In this document: positions 1 through 7,495 of the stretch, in pieces
How the letters are laid out: every line of letters starts with the position of its first letter
Position numbering within the stretch: position 1 is the first letter of the stretch
Origin: an uncultured Oscillospiraceae bacterium
GTDB taxonomy: Bacteria > Bacillota > Clostridia > Oscillospirales > Oscillospiraceae
Assembly: GCA_910587505.1 (NCBI GenBank)
Contig: CAJULD010000037.1
Coordinates: 1 to 28,245 of the forward strand
Reading direction: 5' to 3'
Length of the DNA stretch: 28,245 bases
Program-made: the position numbers and the translations under genes
The notes under the pieces: model-generated
The model's database searches: none
What the model was told of the DNA's origin: nothing
The model's input: only the letters and a program-made list of their open reading frames with translations

Positions 1-1115
1 AGGCGATCAAGCGGGAATTGGGGATCGACTGGGAAGAAGTAAAGGCGGATTACCGACAAGTCCTGGAAGGTCACGCCTATAGTGGATATATTTCGCAAGG
101 TGATTTCATCCAGACGACTTACGAATGCCTGCAAGAGTTTCGGTCTGTTGGCCATCTGTTTCTGGTTATGGCTGATTCACGTCGCGCTGTGCTTGACCTC
201 TTCAAAAATTACGAAAATGCTCCGTATCAAAATATATTTAAAATTGCTAACAATCCCAAATCAGAGCTTTTCTACGAAGAATATATAAAACGATTCTCAC
301 CTACGCGTTCCGGTGGTTCCAATTCTGATTTGGAAAAGGGTGAGCCGGTCAGCATAGACAGAGTGACTGCTCTATCGAAGTATTTGTCTACTGGATATAT
401 AGAGGGAGAAGTCCCTTATTTGAGAATTGCATCCTTTGTCCAGTGGGGTGACACTGCGCAGACCAGGCTTGAGGACTTTTTCTCAGGTATCTCTCAGGAA
501 GAACATCTCATTATAGACGTCCGTGGAAATACAGGCGGAAGCGATGGTGCCTGGCGATCCGGAATTGTGCCATTTCTGGCACAGCAGGAATTTGAATTTA
601 ATCGGTTTTGGGGAGCCAGGTCTGGATCGCTGAATTTGATGGTGGAGCCTGAATTTGATAAAAGCCGGGGTTCTATTACACGCTATACCGATGATTCCTG
701 GCAGAAAGACTTCCCTTATATTTCGCCGGACATGCTGACAGGTATAGATGTATTTTTAAAAGTCTCATCAACTCTGAGATGCGCAGATGTACCGGATAAA
801 TTCCATGGAAAGATATGGGTACTTGTTGACGAATACTGCTACTCTGCGACGGAAGCTCTCGTTTGTTTTTGCAAGGAGACGGGGTTTGCAACGCTGGTCG
901 GCACGCAAACCGGAGGAAGCGGGAAAGGTGCTGAGCCCTATAATATGGCACTTCCCTATTCGGGGTTGATCGTAAGGTATGAGACATATTTGACGTTCAA
1001 CACAGACGGAACCTGCAACGGCATTTATGGCACCGTCCCTGATATTGTGCCGGAAGAAGGGCGCGGCGCGTTGGAAACATGCCTGATGGCGATCAATGGA
1101 GAGCTCCGTTACTGA
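1..1115 (+). CDS. S41-family (C-terminal processing type) peptidase, 5'-truncated by window edge
   Basis: The frame is open from the first full codon (position 3) with no convincing start, so the N-terminus lies outside the window; a TTG at 18 is only a possible start. Counting from that TTG, the visible part is 365 residues. The S41 signature is present: a strand reading VPYLRI (about 133-138), the motif IIDVRGNTGGS (about 165-175), and the nucleophile region VDEYCYSATEA with likely catalytic Ser at about 276 (codon 843-845), followed by GTQTGGSG. Family members are serine proteases that cut near protein C-termini or in regulatory cascades; the substrate here is unknown. No signal peptide can be judged because the start is missing. 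Base composition is clearly AT-richer than the rest of the window (19 of 60 G+C at 241-300), suggesting different ancestry. The next gene is convergent, so no operon partner is visible downstream. Confidence 0.82.
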   Translation, partial: AIKRELGIDWEEVKADYRQVLEGHAYSGYISQGDFIQTTYECLQEFRSVGHLFLVMADSRRAVLDLFKNYENAPYQNIFKIANNPKSELFYEEYIKRFSPTRSGGSNSDLEKGEPVSIDRVTALSKYLSTGYIEGEVPYLRIASFVQWGDTAQTRLEDFFSGISQEEHLIIDVRGNTGGSDGAWRSGIVPFLAQQEFEFNRFWGARSGSLNLMVEPEFDKSRGSITRYTDDSWQKDFPYISPDMLTGIDVFLKVSSTLRCADVPDKFHGKIWVLVDEYCYSATEALVCFCKETGFATLVGTQTGGSGKGAEPYNMALPYSGLIVRYETYLTFNTDGTCNGIYGTVPDIVPEEGRGALETCLMAINGELRY

Positions 1116-1458
1116 TGCGCCCGCGGCACACCGGCGTCTATCGGGTCCGCCAGGCGCAAAAAGATCCAACCGCAGATGCCAACCGCGATTTTGGGTGCGA
1201 GGACAGGATTTAGCCCCTGTGTGTTTACAGGTGCAATTGAATAATCCGGTTATTATAATCCAGTACCAGCAGAGGATTGCAGCAGTCTCGATGCAAAGAT
1301 GATTATCGATATGGTGGTTTCACGGAAGGAATCCCATGCGGCGGCCTGAAAGAGAAAAGGCAGACAAAAGAAAACAGATTCAGGGCATGGAAACGCACGG
1401 CAGCTTCGGGGCCGCCGTGCGTTTCCATGCCCTGAAATAATCGGGCTTCAGCGGAAGA
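1116..1458. other. Intergenic stretch between convergent genes
   Basis: About 340 bases separate the protease stop from the stop of the leftward transporter. Apart from the strong hairpin at 1379-1436 I see no gene, RNA or mobile-element signature here. A short open frame on the plus strand (1096-1302) overlaps the protease end and has no ribosome site or recognisable product, so it is not called. Confidence 0.6.
1379..1436 (-). terminator. Perfect 23-bp stem hairpin, likely terminator of the MFS gene
   Basis: Arms 1379-1401 and 1414-1436 are exact reverse complements, with a 12-base loop containing a C(TTCG)G tetraloop-like core. Read on the minus strand it follows the transporter stop by about 22 bases and is followed by a T-rich run (CTGTTTTCTTTTG), as expected of an intrinsic terminator. 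It may also stop rightward transcription from the protease gene. Confidence 0.75.
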
Positions 1459-2652
1459 TCAGCGTATCTCCTTTTGTCCTCCCCGAAAACCCTTCAAAAC
1501 GAAAAGGGAAATTATCAGCACAAGCGGAAACAGGCATCCCGCCAGCATTCCCCGCTGCAAGTTGTCATCCGCATTCTGCGTGATGCTGCCCACCAGGCCC
1601 GGTCCAAAGGCTCCGCCCAGATCACCGGCCATGGCCAGCAGGGCAAACATCGCCGTTCCTCCGGCAGGTATCCGGTTGGAACAGATGCTGATGGTCCCCG
1701 GCCACATAATGCCTACTGAAAAGCCGCACAGTATGCAGCCGGCCAGGCCAACGGCCGGCGCGCCGGACAGCGAAGCCGTCAGATAACAGAACAGACAGAG
1801 TGTTCCCGATCCCAGCATGAATTTCATCAGATTCATCCGGTCGCCGTATTTCCCGTAAATGGTACGGCTGACGCCCATCGTGATGGCAAACATGCAGGGA
1901 CCCGCCAGGTCGCCCACCGCCTTTGACAATCCGAGGGCCGACTCGGCGTAGGCAGAAGCCCACTGCGCCATGGACAATTCGGAGGCTCCGGCGCATACCA
2001 TCAGGACGACCGCCACCCAGAACAGCGGGAGCCGCAGAAGGCCGCCTGCGCCCATCCCTTTGCCGTCATTTGCGAGAGGCTCAATGGGGCAAACGGCAAA
2101 ATTGTAAATGTTGTAAAGAGGGATGACCGCCCATATACAGGCAAGGATCTTCCACCTGTCAATGCCAAAAACCATGAAGAACAGCGTGGATAACAGAATG
2201 ACGCCAACCGAGCCCCAGCAGTAGAAGGAGTGCAGCAGGCTCATGGCGGCCTCCTTGTGCTCGAAGGGACAGGCCTCCACAATGGGACTTCCCAGCACCT
2301 CGATCAGACCGCTTCCGACCGCGTAGACAACTGCACTGAGGATGATCCCGGTAAAGGGATCGGGAAAAATCTCCGGCAGAAACGCAAGTCCGATCAGGCC
2401 GGCCGCGGAACACAATTCTGAGGCTATCACGCATTCGCGGTATCCGATACGATCTGCGAAGCGTGCGCACAAGGCGTCCACAATCAGCTGCGCAGCAAAG
2501 AACGTCCCGGAGATCAACGCAATCTTTCCTAACGGGATGCTGTAGTCCTTATGAAACTTCAGAAACAGCAGCGGAGCAAAATTGGCGGCTATCGCCTGCG
2601 TGATAAAGCCCAGATAACACGCCAGCAGTGTTTTCCCATAATTTTTGGCCAT
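1459..2652 (-). CDS. MFS transporter
   Basis: The product is 397 residues and almost entirely hydrophobic, with about 12 membrane-spanning stretches, the usual size for the major facilitator superfamily. The loop after the second helix reads ARFADRIGYRECV, matching the family's conserved D-R-x-G-R/K cytoplasmic motif, and a second-half equivalent (YGKYGDRMNLMK) follows in the C-terminal half. It should be a secondary transporter in the cytoplasmic membrane; the substrate cannot be read from sequence, although FucP-like sugar transporters are a reasonable comparison. The ATG at 2652 is preceded on the minus strand by GAGGAAATCAAT, a good ribosome site. It is transcribed divergently from the alcohol dehydrogenase region and has its own promoter at 2686-2713. 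It ends just before the hairpin at 1379-1436. Confidence 0.9.
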   Translation of the reverse strand: MAKNYGKTLLACYLGFITQAIAANFAPLLFLKFHKDYSIPLGKIALISGTFFAAQLIVDALCARFADRIGYRECVIASELCSAAGLIGLAFLPEIFPDPFTGIILSAVVYAVGSGLIEVLGSPIVEACPFEHKEAAMSLLHSFYCWGSVGVILLSTLFFMVFGIDRWKILACIWAVIPLYNIYNFAVCPIEPLANDGKGMGAGGLLRLPLFWVAVVLMVCAGASELSMAQWASAYAESALGLSKAVGDLAGPCMFAITMGVSRTIYGKYGDRMNLMKFMLGSGTLCLFCYLTASLSGAPAVGLAGCILCGFSVGIMWPGTISICSNRIPAGGTAMFALLAMAGDLGGAFGPGLVGSITQNADDNLQRGMLAGCLFPLVLIISLFVLKGFRGGQKEIR

Positions 2653-2685
2653 ATTGATTTCCTCGCGGCATTGTAGTATGATTGA

Positions 2686-2713
2686 AGTATATCACACACG
2701 ATGTGAAAATCAA
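2686..2713 (-). promoter_or_regulatory. Sigma-A-like promoter of the MFS gene
   Basis: On the minus strand TTGATT (2713-2708) and TATACT (2691-2686) are separated by 16 bases, close to the TTGACA/TATAAT consensus, and lie upstream of the ATG at 2652. A weaker divergent plus-strand pair, TTGAAG (2682-2687) and GAAAAT (2705-2710) with 17-base spacing, overlaps it and could have served the regulator remnant or the dehydrogenase. Confidence 0.6.
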
Positions 2714-2723
2714 TATGTGATTT
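2692..2723. promoter_or_regulatory. Two adjacent 5-bp-spaced inverted repeats, candidate operator
   Basis: TCACA-5-TGTGA (2692-2706) fills the -10/-35 spacer of the MFS promoter, and AAATCA-5-TGATTT (2707-2723) follows at once, overlapping its -35. Tandem dyads placed exactly on the promoter are typical of a repressor or activator site; the regulator is not identified. Confidence 0.45.
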
Positions 2724-2760
2724 CCCGCATTGATTCACAATATCGCAAGGGGAATGGCAG

Positions 2761-2893
2761 ATGGAAAAACAGCCTGCAGATCAGGATCATGACGAATGAG
2801 GCCCTGAGAGAAATGGTTCGCCATGAAAGCGGAGAATTCCCGTTCCAATACCATATGGAGGATATCTGGCTGTACGATCTTCACTGCGTGTAA
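2761..2893 (+). pseudogene. Remnant of an AraC-family regulator (N-terminal fragment, frameshifted and truncated)
   Basis: An ATG at 2761 with AAGGGG about 8 bases upstream opens a frame that stops after 12 codons (MEKQPADQDHDE). Removing one T near 2797 joins it to a second frame (ATG 2789, stop 2891-2893) reading ALREMVRHESGEFPFQYH. That resembles the start of cupin-type AraC regulators, which begin with a RHGTPEFPFQ-like segment before the WHWH sugar-binding motif. Everything after residue about 45 is gone, including the cupin core and the helix-turn-helix domain, and the dehydrogenase ribosome site follows within 15 bases. The call rests on resemblance of about 20 residues, so it is moderate. 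A divergent regulator next to a transporter with an operator-like dyad is the expected ancestral arrangement. Confidence 0.5.
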
Positions 2894-2918
2894 AACTTAT
2901 TTGATGAGGAGCAGAACT

Positions 2919-3959
2919 ATGCTGGCCTGTACTTACGTTGCCAAAGGAAAATTTGCGCTTCTGGACAAGCCGAAGCCTGTCCTGCTGGATGACCGGGACG
3001 CCATCGTCCGGGTGACGCTGGCGAGTATCTGTACCAGCGACCTCCATATCAGGCACGGCAGCGTTCCCCGCGCCGTACCGGGCATCACGGTGGGCCACGA
3101 GATGGTGGGCGTGGTGGAAGCTGCTGGCAGCGCCGTGACCGGCGTCCGCCCCGGCGACCGGGTGACGGTCAACGTGGAGACCTTCTGCGGGGAATGCTTT
3201 TTCTGTAAACACGGTTGGGTCAACAACTGCACCGACCCCAACGGAGGCTGGGCGCTGGGCTGCCGCATCGACGGAGGGCAGGCGGAGTATGTCCGGGTCC
3301 CGTATGCAGATCAGGGCCTGAACCGGATTCCCGATACGGTCACGGACCGGCAGGCGCTGTTTGTGGGAGACATTCTGGCGACGGGCTGCTGGGCGACGGA
3401 CATTTCTGAGATCAAAGCCAGGGACACGGTGCTTATCATCGGCGCGGGACCCACGGGCATCTGCACACTGCAATGTGTCCTGCTGAAGCAGCCGGAGCGG
3501 GTTATCGTCTGCGAGAAGGATCCCCGGCGGCTGGCGTTCGTTAAGGAACATTATCCGCAGGTGCTGGCTGTGGGGCCGGAGGCTGTTCAGGAATTTGTCC
3601 TGGCCCACAGCAGCCACGGCGGCGCGGACGTTGTGCTGGAGGTCGCCGGAAGTCCGGAGACCTTCCGTATGGCATGGCAGTGCGCCCGCCCGAATGCCGT
3701 CGTGACCATCGTGGCACTGTATAATGAAAACCAGACGCTGCCCCTGCCGGAGATGTACGGCAGGAATCTGACCTTCAAGACCGGCGGCGTGGACGGGTGC
3801 CAATGCGCCGGGACGCTGGCGCTGATCGAGCAGGGGAAGATCGACACCACGCCGCTGATTACCCACACCTTCCCGCTCCGGGATATTGCTGAGGCATATG
3901 ACCTCTTTGAAAACCGGAGGGATGGTGTAATCAAGGCAGCAATACAGATGGAGGGTTGA
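2919..3959 (+). CDS. Zinc-dependent medium-chain alcohol dehydrogenase
   Basis: The ATG at 2919 is chosen because GAGGAG lies 8 bases upstream; an in-frame upstream ATG at 2823 lacks a ribosome site and would add residues unlike the family. The 346-residue product fits the MDR superfamily. Catalytic zinc ligands are Cys38 (ICTSD) and the GHE motif at 59-61; the structural-zinc cysteines are C90, C93, C96 and C104 (FCGECFFCKHGWVNNC). The nucleotide-binding GAGPTG motif lies in the middle Rossmann fold. It should be a cytoplasmic NAD(P)-dependent dehydrogenase of a secondary alcohol or polyol; the substrate cannot be assigned. Its stop overlaps the ribosome site of the following deformylase gene, so the two are co-translated or co-transcribed. 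The neighbouring MFS gene may supply a substrate, but that is inference. Confidence 0.92.
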   Translation: MLACTYVAKGKFALLDKPKPVLLDDRDAIVRVTLASICTSDLHIRHGSVPRAVPGITVGHEMVGVVEAAGSAVTGVRPGDRVTVNVETFCGECFFCKHGWVNNCTDPNGGWALGCRIDGGQAEYVRVPYADQGLNRIPDTVTDRQALFVGDILATGCWATDISEIKARDTVLIIGAGPTGICTLQCVLLKQPERVIVCEKDPRRLAFVKEHYPQVLAVGPEAVQEFVLAHSSHGGADVVLEVAGSPETFRMAWQCARPNAVVTIVALYNENQTLPLPEMYGRNLTFKTGGVDGCQCAGTLALIEQGKIDTTPLITHTFPLRDIAEAYDLFENRRDGVIKAAIQMEG

Positions 3960-3961
3960 CG

Positions 3962-4372
3962 ATGGTTCGGGAGATTGTGAAGGATACCGCATTTCTCGCA
4001 CAGAAGGCGGAAACCGCCGCGCCGGAGGATCTGCCAGTGGCGCAGGACCTTCTGGAGACGCTGGAGGCCCATAAGGAAGGCTGTGCCGGCATGGCGGCGA
4101 ACATGATCGGGGTCAACAGGCGGATCATCGCCTTTGACAACGAGGGGAAATACATGGTGATGTTCAATCCGGAGATCATCAAAAAATCCGGCCCGTATCA
4201 AATTCGGGAGGGTTGCCTCTCACTGTCGGGTATGCGGACGGCAAAACGCTGGAAGTCGATTAAGGTGCAGTATCAGACGGAAACATTTCAGACAAGGTTC
4301 AAAACATTTACCGGCTGGACGGCGCAGATTATCCAGCATGAGATCGACCACTGCGAGGGCATACTGATTTAG
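3962..4372 (+). CDS. def: Peptide deformylase paralogue (short type)
   Basis: The ATG at 3962 is preceded by GGAGGG at about 6 bases, two bases after the dehydrogenase stop; a TTG at 3956 is a less likely start. The product has 136 residues. The three deformylase motifs are present in order: motif 1 as GMAANMIG (43-50), motif 2 as EGCLS (83-87) with metal ligand Cys85, and motif 3 as IQHEIDHCEG (124-133) with His126, Glu127 and His130. The family removes the N-formyl group from nascent proteins. Motif 1 is normally G-x-G-L-A-A-x-Q; here Gln is Asn, a known feature of a short clostridial subgroup that may have different substrate preference. Being translationally close to an alcohol dehydrogenase rather than fmt/priA is not the usual setting, so this may be a secondary copy. 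Confidence 0.92.
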   Translation: MVREIVKDTAFLAQKAETAAPEDLPVAQDLLETLEAHKEGCAGMAANMIGVNRRIIAFDNEGKYMVMFNPEIIKKSGPYQIREGCLSLSGMRTAKRWKSIKVQYQTETFQTRFKTFTGWTAQIIQHEIDHCEGILI

Positions 4373-4444
4373 ACGCCCCACGGGGCCGAAGCGTGTATCC
4401 CAAATTTCCGTGCTGAATCCATTCTCCGGCCGGTTTGACCTCTG

Positions 4445-4645
4445 GTGGACAGTCAGGAGATTTCATTTGAAGAACCGTATGAACTTCGGAACTTCTTACA
4501 ATTCTGCAATGGCCCCATCCATGAGCTCGCCGCAGGCGGGCCCACGGATGGGGCCATTGTGAAATCGCTGATTTCTTTTCAGGAAAAGGAATCAGAAAAC
4601 ACAGTCCACGTCACATTTTTGCCGCCGGACTTTACTGATTTTTGA
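4445..4645 (+). CDS. Possible small protein of 66 residues, unrecognised
   Basis: A GTG-initiated open frame encodes an acidic 66-residue product ending in HVTFLPPDFTDF. I do not recognise it. No clear ribosome site precedes the GTG, and the frame runs through two inverted repeats (4507-4559 and 4568-4595), which argues for non-coding DNA. The composition is nevertheless protein-like, so it is listed at low confidence. Confidence 0.2.
   Translation: MDSQEISFEEPYELRNFLQFCNGPIHELAAGGPTDGAIVKSLISFQEKESENTVHVTFLPPDFTDF
4507..4559. repeat. 14-bp perfect inverted repeat
   Basis: CAATGGCCCCATCC at 4507-4520 is exactly complementary to 4546-4559, enclosing a 25-base GC-rich loop with a small inner GCC/GGC stem. 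It may be a bidirectional stop structure between def and spoIIIAH; no T-tract follows on either side. Confidence 0.55.
4568..4595. repeat. 12-bp hairpin, possible member of a short intergenic repeat family
   Basis: Arms 4568-4579 and 4584-4595 pair with a 4-base loop (one G-T pair). Read on the minus strand it contains TTTCTGATTCCTTTTC, which is also present on the plus strand at the hairpin of 6361-6395. Confidence 0.4.
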
Positions 4646-4660
4646 GTGTGCCGACTATAA

Positions 4661-5272
4661 CTACTCCGCCTCCATGATCTTGATCTGATCGGCGGCATAC
4701 TCCGTCTCATTGAGGACGATGTCGGTGATTTTGGCCACGTCCTCCGTTTGCAGCCCGTCCTCGGCGGCGGAGACCACCACACTGATGCTGTTCTCCCCCA
4801 TGAAGGCAACGCAGTCGGCGTATCCCTTGGCAATCACCAGATTTTCGATCTGCCCCTCCAGCATGGTATAACCCGCAAGGGTCTGGATGGCCCGGTTGGC
4901 GTCGTCCAGGGCGCTCTGCTCCACATTCTCCTGGGCGGAGGCCTCCCGCAGCAGGCTCAGCGCATTGTCCCTGGACTGCTGGCGGCTGAGGCGGGCGGTG
5001 TCAAAATAGCTGCCGGTGGGCCGGGCATCGCCGGCCTGCTCCTCCTCCAGCGTGGTGGGTACGCCGCCCACCAGCGCCGCGTCCCCCAGGACCCTGGTGG
5101 TGGAACCGCCGTCCTCATTGGCGTTCCCCGCCGGCTGCGTGCCGGAGACCGTCTGGGGCTCCTTGTCCTGCCCGGCCACGTCGCCGGCATACCGCCAGTT
5201 GAGATAGACTGCCGCGCATACAAACAGCAGCACCGTCGCCACTACGGCGTTTCGTTTCCATTGGTTCCTCAT
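4661..5272 (-). CDS. spoIIIAH: Stage III sporulation protein AH
   Basis: This 203-residue protein has a short basic N-terminus and one membrane segment (about 9-24), then a linker rich in Gly, Thr and Glu (30-85). The C-terminal domain starts at YFDTARLSRQQSRDNAL and is the YscJ/FliF-like ring-building fold of SpoIIIAH. In B. subtilis SpoIIIAH sits in the mother-cell membrane and docks with forespore SpoIIQ to form the intercellular channel needed for late forespore gene expression. It is last in the operon; its ATG overlaps the spoIIIAG stop (ATGA), implying translational coupling. Length and position fit the family. Confidence 0.93.
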   Translation of the reverse strand: MRNQWKRNAVVATVLLFVCAAVYLNWRYAGDVAGQDKEPQTVSGTQPAGNANEDGGSTTRVLGDAALVGGVPTTLEEEQAGDARPTGSYFDTARLSRQQSRDNALSLLREASAQENVEQSALDDANRAIQTLAGYTMLEGQIENLVIAKGYADCVAFMGENSISVVVSAAEDGLQTEDVAKITDIVLNETEYAADQIKIMEAE

Positions 5273-5823
5273 CGTTCCATTTCCTCCCTGTTTCCAATTT
5301 GATTATCCTGCCACTTGACCACGGCAATCCGGTCGCTGCCCAGTCCCGTCAGGGCGGACACCGCCGAAACGACCTGAAGCCGCACCGCGTCGTTTCCCCC
5401 GCCCTCGCAGACCACCAGCGCGCCCCGGTACTGAGGATACATCTCCCGTGTCACCACCACGCCGCCGCCGTCCGTCACGGGCTGGGTCGAACGCTCATAG
5501 CTGTCCGGGGACTGGGAGCTGCCGCTGTAGCGCAGGGAGGAATCCTGCGCCAGTACCAGTTCGCCGCCGCTGTGGAGGGTAAGCATCACGTCCACCCGGC
5601 CCACGCCGCTGATTTTCCCCAGAATCGTCTCCATGGCCGCCTCGGTCTGCGCCAGGTCCGCCGTTCCAGCGGGCACGGCGTCCTTCTCTCCATCCGCCGC
5701 CGGTTCCCGCCGTCCGGGCCACAGCAGCAGCACCGCGCCCAGCGCCGCCACCAGCAGCGCGTACCTGTATCTGTTCAGCGCCGCCAGGGGAGATATTATT
5801 CGCTTTCCTTCCTCTTTTGCCAT
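5269..5823 (-). CDS. spoIIIAG: Stage III sporulation protein AG
   Basis: The product has 184 residues. A single membrane span (about 20-37, ALLVAALGAVLLLWPG) is followed by a low-complexity segment and then a ring-forming domain with the strand GVGRVDVMLTL and the Gly-rich turn VTDGGGVVVTRE. In B. subtilis this is the large ring of the SpoIIIA-SpoIIQ channel. The ATG has GAGGATGAGGA just upstream and lies inside the end of spoIIIAF (28-bp overlap). The stop overlaps the spoIIIAH start. Order and length are typical. Confidence 0.93.
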   Translation of the reverse strand: MAKEEGKRIISPLAALNRYRYALLVAALGAVLLLWPGRREPAADGEKDAVPAGTADLAQTEAAMETILGKISGVGRVDVMLTLHSGGELVLAQDSSLRYSGSSQSPDSYERSTQPVTDGGGVVVTREMYPQYRGALVVCEGGGNDAVRLQVVSAVSALTGLGSDRIAVVKWQDNQIGNREEMER

Positions 5824-6281
5824 TCCTCATCCTCCAGCCAGATCAGTTTTCCGGCGGGAATCCCCACCTCCTCTTCTATGCACCGGGCCAGTTCGCCGCT
5901 GTATGGTCCCCGGATGACCGCCGACGCCGGGATGGGCGCGCCCTCCGCCGCCGCGGTCACCTCCACCTCGCAGGAGATTCCCAGCCGGTTTGCTTTGTCC
6001 CATATATATGCCCCGGTTTTCTCCTCTATGATAGCAGAAAGCTCCTCCCGCTGATTTTTCCGATAGACCTCCGTCTGCACCTCCGCCTGCCGGTCCAGGC
6101 CCTCCAGCTCCAGCGGTATGTCCGTCCACTCCCGCCCCGCCAGAGGCCGCAGAATGGCCAGTGTCAGCAGCAGTCCTCCCACCAGACGCACCATCGCCTG
6201 CTCCTTCCCCTGGGGGGCCAGCTGCCGGGCCAGTCCGCCCGCCAGCGAGGTGAGAACAATTCCCAGCAGCCACGACCGCAT
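5796..6281 (-). CDS. spoIIIAF: Stage III sporulation protein AF
   Basis: The ATG at 6281 is chosen because GGAAAGGAGGGAAGGGT precedes it; the open frame extends to 6329 without a ribosome site. The 161-residue product begins MRSWLLGIVLTSLAGGLA, has a second hydrophobic stretch (LVGGLLLTLAILRPL), and carries a soluble C-terminal domain with the CEVEVTAAAEG strand, matching SpoIIIAF, a membrane component of the SpoIIIA complex. A 135-base gap, holding a hairpin, separates it from spoIIIAE. It overlaps spoIIIAG. Confidence 0.9.
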   Translation of the reverse strand: MRSWLLGIVLTSLAGGLARQLAPQGKEQAMVRLVGGLLLTLAILRPLAGREWTDIPLELEGLDRQAEVQTEVYRKNQREELSAIIEEKTGAYIWDKANRLGISCEVEVTAAAEGAPIPASAVIRGPYSGELARCIEEEVGIPAGKLIWLEDEEWQKRKESE

Positions 6282-6360
6282 ACCCTTCCCTCCTTTCCGT
6301 CCCATCAAAAGCAACTGTACCGCCGCCACACGGGAGGTCCCCCGCGAGGAAAAATATCCC

Positions 6361-6395
6361 CTTCCTGAAGTTCTTTCTGATTCCTTTTCAGGAAG
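6361..6395. repeat. 9-bp inverted repeat in the spoIIIAE-spoIIIAF gap
   Basis: CTTCCTGAA (6361-6369) pairs exactly with TTCAGGAAG (6387-6395). The loop carries TTTCTGATTCCTTTTC, shared with the minus strand of the hairpin at 4568-4595. It lies in an intra-operon gap of 135 bases that otherwise holds only the spoIIIAF ribosome site. Confidence 0.5.
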
Positions 6396-6416
6396 CAGGG
6401 AGACCGTTCCAAAAGC

Positions 6417-7484
6417 TCACCCCGGTACCGCTGCCGTTACGCAGGAGAGCAGCGCGATCAGCAGCAGCGCCGCCGCCGCGCCCGTCATGGCCAGCACCAG
6501 TCCGAAGGCGTCTCCCAGCATGGCGATCAGCTTTGTCAGCTTTTTCGGTCCCGCCGCCGCCGACACCAGCGCCGCCCCCTGATACAGCAGGTACTGTCCC
6601 CCCAGACGCAGGAAGGGCAGCAGGCACGCCCCCAGCAGGGCCAGCGTGCCCGCCGTACCCACCATGGCCCGCAGCAGCCCCGCGCCGGCCATCACGCTTT
6701 CCGCCGCGTCGGACAGAATGCCGCCCACCACCGGCACGGCGGCGGAGACGGCGGATCTGGCCAGCTTCACCGTCCGGGCGTCGGCTGCCCCGGCGATGGC
6801 CCCGCTGACGGTCAGGTAGGAGGTAAACACCAGCAGCAGAGCGCTCAGGACCCAACCCACCGCTTTTTTCAGCAGCTCGCCGATCCGCTCCAGCGCTTCG
6901 CCCTCCATTACCGCTCCCGCCGCGGCGACGCCGATGTAGAGATACAGCATGGGCAGCAGAAGATTTTCTATGGCGGCCAGCAGCACATTGGCAAAAAAAA
7001 CCGCCGTTACCTGCCGGGAGGCCGCCGCCGCCGCGCCGCCGCAGGCCGCTTCCGCTGCGGCCAGCGCCGGGAGCAGCGTCTTGCTCAAAAGACTGATTTC
7101 CGTGATGGTCTCCCGGCCCAGACCAATCAGCGCGTTCAGGTCTCCGGCAGCCATGGCGGTGATCCACAGCACGCCCACGGCTGCGCCATAGCGGGAAAGG
7201 GTCTCCCGCCCCGCCGGGACGGCGCTTTCCGCCGCGCCCAGCAGCACCGTACCCGCCATGATGGCCGCCGCCGCCTTTGCGCCGGAAAACAGCGCTGTCT
7301 TCCACTCCGACAGCGCGCCGTCCAGGATGGCCCGTATGCCGGGAAGGAGGCCGTTTCCCTCGGAATCGTCCACCAGCGCCGCCGCTTCCGGCGCGGCCCG
7401 CACCAGCTCCTCCGGCAGCTCCGCCGCCAGAGCCTGTCCGGCCAGACAGAGTACCGCCAGGAAGAGAAGCGCCGCCTTTTTCAT
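6417..7484 (-). CDS. spoIIIAE: Stage III sporulation protein AE
   Basis: The 355-residue product has a cleavable-looking signal (MKKAALLFLAVLCLAGQALA), a short periplasm-like segment, and about seven to eight hydrophobic helices from residue 60 to the end, as in SpoIIIAE, the polytopic permease-like core of the SpoIIIA channel. A conserved-type segment SAAVPVVGGILSDAAESV is visible. The ATG at 7484 has GGGAGGG about 7 bases upstream. Unusually, 145 bases separate it from spoIIIAD; in related bacteria these genes are nearly contiguous. Alanine content is very high, in keeping with local GC richness. Confidence 0.93.
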   Translation of the reverse strand: MKKAALLFLAVLCLAGQALAAELPEELVRAAPEAAALVDDSEGNGLLPGIRAILDGALSEWKTALFSGAKAAAAIMAGTVLLGAAESAVPAGRETLSRYGAAVGVLWITAMAAGDLNALIGLGRETITEISLLSKTLLPALAAAEAACGGAAAAASRQVTAVFFANVLLAAIENLLLPMLYLYIGVAAAGAVMEGEALERIGELLKKAVGWVLSALLLVFTSYLTVSGAIAGAADARTVKLARSAVSAAVPVVGGILSDAAESVMAGAGLLRAMVGTAGTLALLGACLLPFLRLGGQYLLYQGAALVSAAAGPKKLTKLIAMLGDAFGLVLAMTGAAAALLLIALLSCVTAAVPG

Positions 7485-7495
7485 TGTCTGGCCCT

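Larger units (their letters stand above)
4373..4660. other. Intergenic stretch with two hairpins between def and spoIIIAH
   Basis: The region separates convergent transcription units. It holds a 14-bp perfect stem (4507-4520 / 4546-4559), a 12-bp stem with one G-T pair (4568-4579 / 4584-4595), and a 66-codon open frame listed separately. Neither stem has a classic T-run, so terminator function is uncertain, though both sit where terminators for def and spoIIIAH would be expected. Confidence 0.5.

Noticed and set aside
2645..2893. 82-codon open frame as an intact gene
   Set aside because: Its first part is promoter DNA and only the last ~34 codons look protein-like; better explained as a regulator remnant.
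2823..2918. Longer N-terminus for the alcohol dehydrogenase
   Set aside because: No ribosome site at 2823 and the added residues do not fit the family; GAGGAG supports 2919.
2787..4001. 404-codon minus-strand open frame over the alcohol dehydrogenase
   Set aside because: The plus strand has zinc-ligand and Rossmann motifs; the reverse has none.
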